Source of the DNA: JBQKLI01 sp012798975
GTDB taxonomy: Bacteria > Bacillota > Clostridia > Tissierellales > Peptoniphilaceae
DNA: 64,000 bases
Reading direction: 5' to 3'
Assembly: GCF_052116305.1 (NCBI RefSeq)
Contig: NZ_JBQKLI010000007.1
Location: 51,691 to 115,690 of the forward strand
Shown: piece after piece, positions 59,017 through 64,000 of the stretch
How positions within the stretch are numbered: position 1 is the stretch's first letter
How the letters are laid out: every line of letters starts with the position of its first letter
The notes under the pieces: generated by a model
Told to the model about the DNA's origin: nothing
The model's database searches: none
The model's input: only the letters and a program-made list of their open reading frames with translations
Program-made: the position numbers and the translations under genes

Positions 59017-61758
59017 TTATTCTGTTCTGAGCGCCTTTACAGGATCTTTCTTAGCTGCAGCTTTCGCAGGAAATAGACCACCTACAAGAGTCAGCAGAAT
59101 ACTTAAAAGGATTAAAAGCACTGCCGCCGGTATCGGCAGATATGCATTTATCTCAGGATTATCTGTCAGCTGATGAATTACGTTATTAATTGGAATTGTC
59201 AGCAGGAGAGAAATCCCCACACCTAATAATCCGGAAAATAATCCGATAATAAAAGTCTCAGCATTGAAAACTTGAGAAATATTTTTCTTTGAAGCACCGA
59301 TCGCCCTTAATATCCCGATCTCTTTTCTTCTTTCCATAACGGAGATATACGTTATGATGCCTATCATAATAGATGAAACGATTAAGGACACAGCTACAAA
59401 AGCTATTAGCACATAGGATATTACGTTTATAATATTGGTTATCGAGGAAGTCATCAAACCTACAAAATCTGTATATACAATTCTATTTTCTTCTGTCTCG
59501 TTTTCATTGTATGTTTGTATCCCCTCTGTAATCCCTTCTTTATCTTCAAAACTATCTGTATAGATGCTTATGGAAGAAGGAATATTTTCATCTACATAAC
59601 CAAATTCTTCCATATTGTCTTGATAACTGCCTCCTGCAATATTATCTTCATAGATTTTCAAAAGAACTTCTTCATCTGGATTATCCATATATTCATCCAG
59701 CATTCCTGCAAGAACGGTTTCCTCCGCCCCCATCATCCCAGATATATTTTCTTGGTTTCCGCTTTGCAAAGCAATATTTCCCCATAGGGCAGCTTTTTCT
59801 GTAATACCCAGACCGTCAATATATCTTTGAACTTCTTGGAGCTTTTCTTCATCGCTGTCCGGTTCGAATAAAATACCGTTTTTTATATTTCGTTCAGGAC
59901 TTTCTAATTGTGCTTGGACAACAGCCTTTTCATTGGATTTTTGTATAATATGGCGGGTTAAAGCATTTGTATATCCGCAGGCCCCGTTTATATTTGCATT
60001 TGCTGCATCCGGGACAGGTCGGATAACTCCAGATATTTTTAATTTCTCGCCGTTATCTATAACCTCATCTATTTCGCTGTCTTCTAGTTTAGTATAATGT
60101 CCCTTTTCATTTTCTCTATAATAATCACCAGCTAAAACTAAAGAATACTCTTTCCCCAAAGCTTCTTCATAATTCAAAACGATTTCTTTCGGTTCGTAAT
60201 TCTCTTTATTCATAGAAGATTTTATTTCTTCATAATTTTCCTCAGAAATCATTCCTAAAGCATAAAGAGCTTCTGTAGAAACTTCGTTTGAACCGTTAAG
60301 AACCAGCACAATCTCATGATACTCTTTCGGCCAATGCCCGGCTAGCAAATCATAACTCTCTGTAACTACAGGACTTATGAGAGCTTCTTTGCTTCCTGGA
60401 AGCATCTCCGCAAAAATTTTCGGTGTAGAATTCGGATTTCCGCTGCTTCCTCCTGCAGATTCGAAAGCAGAGGTCATCTGCTCTTCCATTCTGCTTCGCA
60501 TGTCTGTAGCTTCTTCTTCCTTTTCATCTATAAAGTGATTCTTTCTTGTATCAATATAATTTTCACTGTCGTTTTTAGAGAAGATATTAAAATTAGTATT
60601 ATAGGAATAATGAACTCCATTTTCCCCTATAAACTCTTTTAATTGGTTATCCGATCTTTCTAAATATTCTTTAAAGGAAGATAGATTATTTTCTGTAAAA
60701 CTTGTACTCAGCTGGCTTATTCTTTTTAAATCCCCGCTGTCGGAATGAATTATTGTTAAGTCTTGATTCCCACCCGGTTCGGATTCTATCCTATTATTTG
60801 GATCCATAAAACCCGTTAAATCTATTGTTTCTTCTTCGATTGTGATAGGATAGGACGTCATGGTTTCTTTTTGGATGTCGGAAATATAGGTATTGACGCC
60901 GCTTGATAAAGAAAGAATTAAAGCAATGCCTATGATCCCTATAGATCCAGCAAATGCAGTCAAAAAAGTTCTTCCTTTTTTTGTCCTTAAATTATTAAAA
61001 CTAAGCAGTAATGAGGTTAAAAACGACATAGAGGCTTTTCCCATATTGTCATAATTCTTCTGTGAAAATTCCTCTTCTATACTATAAGGATTGCTGTCGC
61101 TGATAACTTCTCCATCTCGAAGTCTAATGATTCGATTGGCATAATTCTCTGCCAGTTCCGGATTATGGGTAACCATAATTACAAGCCGATCTTCTGCTAC
61201 TTCTTTGAGCAGATCCATTATCACAACACTTGTTTCTGTATCCAACGCCCCTGTAGGTTCATCTGCCAAAAGGATATCCGGATTGTTTACTAAAGCTCTC
61301 GCTATAGCAACCCTCTGCATTTGACCTCCGGACATTTGATTCGGCTTTTTGTGGGACTGTTCTTCTAGCCCCACCTTAGCCAGCGCTTCCTTTGCTCTCT
61401 TTTTTCTTTCCTTTCTGGAAATTCCCGATATGGTCAAAGCCAGCTCCACATTTTTCAATACAGATTGATGGGGGATGAGATTATAGCTTTGGAATACAAA
61501 ACCGATAGAATGATTTCTGTAGGAATCCCAATCTCTATCTTTATAATTTTTTGTGGAGATTCCGTTTATGGTCATCTCGCCGCTGTCGTACTGGTCCAAG
61601 CCCCCTATAATATTCAGTAATGTTGTTTTCCCGGAACCGCTTGGCCCGAGTATTGCTACAAATTCATTTTTGCGAAAGTTCAACCGAATGTCTTTCAATG
61701 CAGTTTGTACTAGTGCACCAGTTTTATATCGCTTAGAAATATTGTTTAATTGAAGCAT
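59017..61758 (-). CDS. MacB-like ABC transporter (ATPase fused to FtsX-type permease)
   Basis: This is a 913-residue fusion. The ATPase covers about residues 1-230: Walker A GPSGSGKTTLLNIIGGLDQ, signature MSGGQMQRVAI, Walker B ILLADEPTGALD. A helix follows (TAFAGSIGIIGIALILSLSSGV, about 270), then a large outer domain of about 500 residues and three C-terminal helices with VMERRKEIGILRAIGASKKNIS and ending PVKALRTE. Such proteins act as mechanotransmitters for lipoprotein, peptide or antibiotic efflux. It is 9 nt after an unknown membrane protein gene, probably its partner. Confidence 0.92.
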   Translation of the reverse strand: MLQLNNISKRYKTGALVQTALKDIRLNFRKNEFVAILGPSGSGKTTLLNIIGGLDQYDSGEMTINGISTKNYKDRDWDSYRNHSIGFVFQSYNLIPHQSVLKNVELALTISGISRKERKKRAKEALAKVGLEEQSHKKPNQMSGGQMQRVAIARALVNNPDILLADEPTGALDTETSVVIMDLLKEVAEDRLVIMVTHNPELAENYANRIIRLRDGEVISDSNPYSIEEEFSQKNYDNMGKASMSFLTSLLLSFNNLRTKKGRTFLTAFAGSIGIIGIALILSLSSGVNTYISDIQKETMTSYPITIEEETIDLTGFMDPNNRIESEPGGNQDLTIIHSDSGDLKRISQLSTSFTENNLSSFKEYLERSDNQLKEFIGENGVHYSYNTNFNIFSKNDSENYIDTRKNHFIDEKEEEATDMRSRMEEQMTSAFESAGGSSGNPNSTPKIFAEMLPGSKEALISPVVTESYDLLAGHWPKEYHEIVLVLNGSNEVSTEALYALGMISEENYEEIKSSMNKENYEPKEIVLNYEEALGKEYSLVLAGDYYRENEKGHYTKLEDSEIDEVIDNGEKLKISGVIRPVPDAANANINGACGYTNALTRHIIQKSNEKAVVQAQLESPERNIKNGILFEPDSDEEKLQEVQRYIDGLGITEKAALWGNIALQSGNQENISGMMGAEETVLAGMLDEYMDNPDEEVLLKIYEDNIAGGSYQDNMEEFGYVDENIPSSISIYTDSFEDKEGITEGIQTYNENETEENRIVYTDFVGLMTSSITNIINVISYVLIAFVAVSLIVSSIMIGIITYISVMERRKEIGILRAIGASKKNISQVFNAETFIIGLFSGLLGVGISLLLTIPINNVIHQLTDNPEINAYLPIPAAVLLILLSILLTLVGGLFPAKAAAKKDPVKALRTE

Positions 61759-61767
61759 CCTTTTCTC

Positions 61768-62628
61768 CTATTTAATTTCATTTTTTCTGTGCAGATTATA
61801 TTGTCCCTTATTCTGCATCGAATGTTTGATTTCTTTTATATTTTGCGTAGAACTGTTTAAAACCACATTGCCTTTAAGCTGAAGATGGTTCTTGTTTTTT
61901 TCTAAAAAACCTCTCAGCTGCCCTTTGTGATGACATAATTTTTCTTCGCAGCATCCGCAGGATAGTGCAGCATTGGTATTTTCTGCAAATCTTTCTGGAT
62001 AGCGCCTTATAGATACTTCCCATCTTAAAAAAAGAATAAAACCAATTGCAAAAAGACTCCAAGTATAAAAACTCTTGATAAAAATAAGGGGAGTAAACAT
62101 CATCGCAAAGTCCCAATTATATATCCGGCAGCTTGTGCAGCATTTATTTTTCATAAACCAAGTCTGAAACGGGCAGAAAAACAAGATACAAATCATATCG
62201 CTTACGCTATAGAATAGACTGATAAGAATCAGTATCCCTGCATCGATGATCTCGTTATAGTAAAGAATAGCTATAATAGAATTTAAAAGAATCCAGAACA
62301 CAGCTACAGAAAACGTTCTTTTTCTAGACTGAATCTTAGGCTTTGCTGATTTTTTCCGTTGTTTAAAGAAGGTGTCAAACTGTTTTTGACATCCAAGACT
62401 TTCAACCTTCGAAGGAAAAAAACGAATGAGCATTTCTATAACGAAAACAAGCCATATAATGAAGGTAAACAGCGGATATCGGCTGATAAAAGGAATAAAT
62501 CCTTCAGAATTTTGTCCTCGATTCATAATATATAAGACGAAGACCAATAAAAATAAGCTTGATCTGAACAACAGCTTTAGGAAATGCATCTTTGAAATTT
62601 TTGATATCTTTGTTCTCTTTTTATTCAC
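61768..62628 (-). CDS. Unrecognised Cys-rich membrane protein
   Basis: This 286-residue protein starts at GTG (62628) after AGGAAGG. About five helices are visible (FRSSLFLLVFVLYIM, LFTFIIWLVFVIEMLI, VFWILLNSIIAILYY, LILISLFYSVSDMICILFF, LFAIGFILFLRW). Two cysteine groups flank the last part: CPFQTWFMKNKCCTSC and CGCCEEKLCHHK, which could bind a metal or iron-sulfur cluster. I do not know the family. It shares an operon with the MacB-like protein. Confidence 0.75.
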   Translation of the reverse strand: MNKKRTKISKISKMHFLKLLFRSSLFLLVFVLYIMNRGQNSEGFIPFISRYPLFTFIIWLVFVIEMLIRFFPSKVESLGCQKQFDTFFKQRKKSAKPKIQSRKRTFSVAVFWILLNSIIAILYYNEIIDAGILILISLFYSVSDMICILFFCPFQTWFMKNKCCTSCRIYNWDFAMMFTPLIFIKSFYTWSLFAIGFILFLRWEVSIRRYPERFAENTNAALSCGCCEEKLCHHKGQLRGFLEKNKNHLQLKGNVVLNSSTQNIKEIKHSMQNKGQYNLHRKNEIK

Positions 62629-62711
62629 TTCTTCTTATCCTTCCTATTTTAATAGAGGATCCGCATTCAATACCCTGTAAAGTTATACAGATCCCTTTTG
62701 TATTAAGATTA

Positions 62712-62740
62712 ATAATATCCTATCAATAAAAAATACTCAA
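62712..62740 (-). promoter_or_regulatory. Promoter of the membrane protein/MacB-like operon
   Basis: TTGAGT (62735-62740), 17-nt spacer, TATTAT (62712-62717) on the minus strand. Confidence 0.65.
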
Positions 62741-62783
62741 TTCTATTTTTTGATAAGTTTTCTTTATAGTTTCTTTACACACA

Positions 62784-62814
62784 AAAAAAAGATATCCTTT
62801 GGATATCTTTTTTT
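62784..62814. terminator. Bidirectional terminator after the orphan gene end
   Basis: The stem AAAAAAAGATATCC/GGATATCTTTTTTT with loop TTT lies directly after the stop codon of the gene fragment at 62819. Confidence 0.88.
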
Positions 62815-62818
62815 CATT

Positions 62819-62905
62819 CTACTCTTCAATTTCTTCTTGTCGATCTCTTCCCAAAGGCTTCATAGTAGGGAAAATCCCCTTTGTTTTAGATAATTGTCTA
62901 AATCT
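62819..62905 (-). pseudogene. Orphan C-terminus of an interrupted gene
   Basis: An open frame on the minus strand without a start reads RFRQLSKTK-GIFPTMKPLGRDRQEEIEE and a stop, immediately before a strong terminator. It looks like a genuine protein end cut off on its upstream side. The neighbouring integrase and arm-type repeats suggest that a mobile element inserted within this gene's 3' end. The gene itself is not recognised, and 28 codons is a short basis. Confidence 0.5.
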
Positions 62906-62936
62906 CTATAAAAGTCTATTTTTTGGTACTTCTCTA

Positions 62937-63016
62937 TTTACGACAATTTGCTAACTCTCTATAAGTGCCCATAGATTTCTAGCAAATTGTCGTAAATTTG
63001 TCGTAAGCTGTCGTAA
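62937..63016. repeat. Integrase arm-type sites: inverted repeat and three direct repeats
   Basis: A perfect 16-bp inverted repeat (TTTACGACAATTTGCT 62937-62952, AGCAAATTGTCGTAAA 62981-62996) and direct copies of TGTCGTAA at 62988, 62999 and 63009 lie between the integrase stop and the orphan gene end. Direct repeats about one helix turn apart are typical binding sites for the N-terminal domain of tyrosine integrases at an element end. Confidence 0.6.
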
Positions 63017-63019
63017 ATT

Positions 63020-63892
63020 CTAAAATATAAATTTCATCGCTTTTTCAAATTCTCCCATCTGTTCTATCTTAAAATCTTCTGTTGCATCTACATATATATC
63101 CATTGTTGTAGCAATATCAGAATGACCTAGAATAGACTGCATTGCTTTTGTATTTATATTTTGTTCATTAAGACTTGTAGTAAAGGTGTGTCTGAAAATG
63201 TGATTGCTTAAATGTGGAACTAATAGAATATCATTAGAGTTCGATTTATTTTTATCCATTATACTTAAATTGCAATCTCTAACAATTCTTCTTAAAGCTT
63301 TATTAAGTGTTCCATTATTGTGAACCTTTCCGAATCTATTTAAAAATACAAAGTCTTTAAATCCATCGATTGAATCACAACATTCGATTCCAAAAGTCTT
63401 TTGTATCTCTCTTTCCATAAGAAAAGCATCTTTTACTTTTTGAACCATAGGAATACTTCGCTTACCTGATGCTGTCTTCGGTGTATTAATAGCATATCTA
63501 TTGTTCAATCCTTTACCTTTACTATAATATACCAAAGTCCTATTTACATTTATAAGACCATTATCAAAATCTAGATCGTCCCATTGCAATCCTGTAACTT
63601 CTCCAACTCTCATACCTGTCCAAAGCATAACAATGAATATTGGATACCATTTTTTATATTCGTCACTATTAGATAAATATTCTTCAAATAGCATCTGTTC
63701 TTCTATTGTCATGGCTTTTTTCTTCGGAGATTCATTTCGATAAGCTACTTTCAGTTCCTTTAAAGCATTATCAGATGGATTAAACCTTATATATTCGTCA
63801 TCCACTGCCAATTCTAATACCTGATGTAAGACAGTATGAACACAATCTATGGTAGAAACCATCAATCCCTGATCTTCCTTTAATCTGTTATG
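63020..63892 (-). pseudogene. int: Tyrosine integrase of a Tn916-like element, 5' end cut off by an IS
   Basis: About 290 residues remain. Catalytic residues are visible: Arg in WTGMRVGEVTGLQWDDL, His-x-x-Arg in HIFRHTFTT, and LGHSDIATTMDIYV with the nucleophile Tyr. Intact relatives are about 380-410 residues. The frame stays open upstream of the first ATG (63865) to HNRLKEDQGL, then ends at 63892 where IS-like sequence begins. The N-terminal arm-binding domain is therefore missing and the protein is likely inactive. Confidence 0.82.
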
Positions 63893-64000
63893 GATAGGTT
63901 ACACTTAGTTGGACAGATTTCTTAAGGTCATATAAAATTAAAACAATAAGACTAAGGAGAATCTGAATATGGCTAAAAGAAAGCGTAGAGAATTCACGGA
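63893..64000 (+). mobile_element. Left end of an IS3-family-like insertion sequence
   Basis: The sequence GGTTACACTTAGTTGGACAG resembles IS150-type terminal repeats (core AGTTGGACA) and precedes a transposase start by about 70 nt. The exact boundary (about 63890-63897) and the right end are not visible. Confidence 0.7.
63969..64000 (+). CDS. IS3-type transposase OrfA, N-terminus only
   Basis: The frame starts at ATG 63969 after AAGGAGA and reads MAKRKRREFT to the window edge. This basic start is typical of IS3-family OrfA helix-turn-helix proteins. Ten residues allow only a family-level guess, supported by the IS-like terminus just upstream. Confidence 0.6.
   Translation, partial: MAKRKRREFT

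Noticed and set aside
1..64000. CRISPR array
   Set aside because: No regularly spaced short direct repeats with unique spacers were seen; the only long tandem repeats are the coding 120-bp units and the ssrA terminator copies.

Overview
The window is a low-GC chromosome segment with Gram-positive signatures. These include an rpmA product with a cleavable N-terminus next to its Prp protease gene, an mre/PBP2 cell-shape operon, RNase G, LacI/HPr/Enzyme I regulation and a six-subunit Rnf complex. The gene set suggests a strictly anaerobic Bacillota of the Clostridia/Tissierellia type that ferments purines or amino acids. I cannot name the species.

Region 1 (1-12.7 kb) is catabolic. On the minus strand ygeX-ygeW-ygeY-arcC-ygfK form the core of the anaerobic purine/urate degradation set: diaminopropionate is deaminated to pyruvate, and carbamoyl phosphate is converted to ATP. 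A 0.8 kb gene-free stretch with inverted repeats precedes it, followed by a ModE-type DNA-binding protein and an unrecognised 286-aa protein. A divergent plus-strand pair encodes a second diaminopropionate ammonia-lyase and a 495-aa fold-type-II PLP enzyme.

Region 2 (12.7-18.5 kb) carries PTS Enzyme I and HPr without any Enzyme II, a GDT1-family transporter with a damaged or unusual start and a Cys-rich tail, a LacI/CcpA-like regulator, a lipid kinase and RidA.

Region 3 (18.5-31.8 kb) is conserved housekeeping on the minus strand, in transcription order: NusG-II protein, Gx transporter, radC, mreB, mreC, mreD, a very long PBP2, a MinD-like protein without a P-loop, RNase G. A separate promoter and leader then serve rplU-prp-rpmA-obgE-yhbY-nadD-yqeK-rsfS.

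Region 4 (31.8-49.4 kb) holds tRNA-Leu followed by rnfCDGEAB, polA-coaE-lytic transglycosylase, back-to-back rpiB and ssrA (tmRNA) promoters, murE, threonine ammonia-lyase, a glutaredoxin, a PEPCK/HPr-kinase-like ATPase and a secreted protein with ten 40-residue repeats and a possible variant sorting signal.

Region 5 (49.7-62.7 kb) holds a six-gene surface-sugar operon, consistent with UDP-2,3-diacetamido-glucuronate synthesis and transfer to a lipid carrier, a polar amino-acid ABC importer and a MacB-like ABC protein with a Cys-rich membrane partner.

Region 6 (62.8-64 kb) is the edge of an integrated element: the orphan C-terminus of a gene with its terminator, integrase arm-type repeats, and a tyrosine integrase cut by an IS3-like insertion whose transposase starts at the window end.
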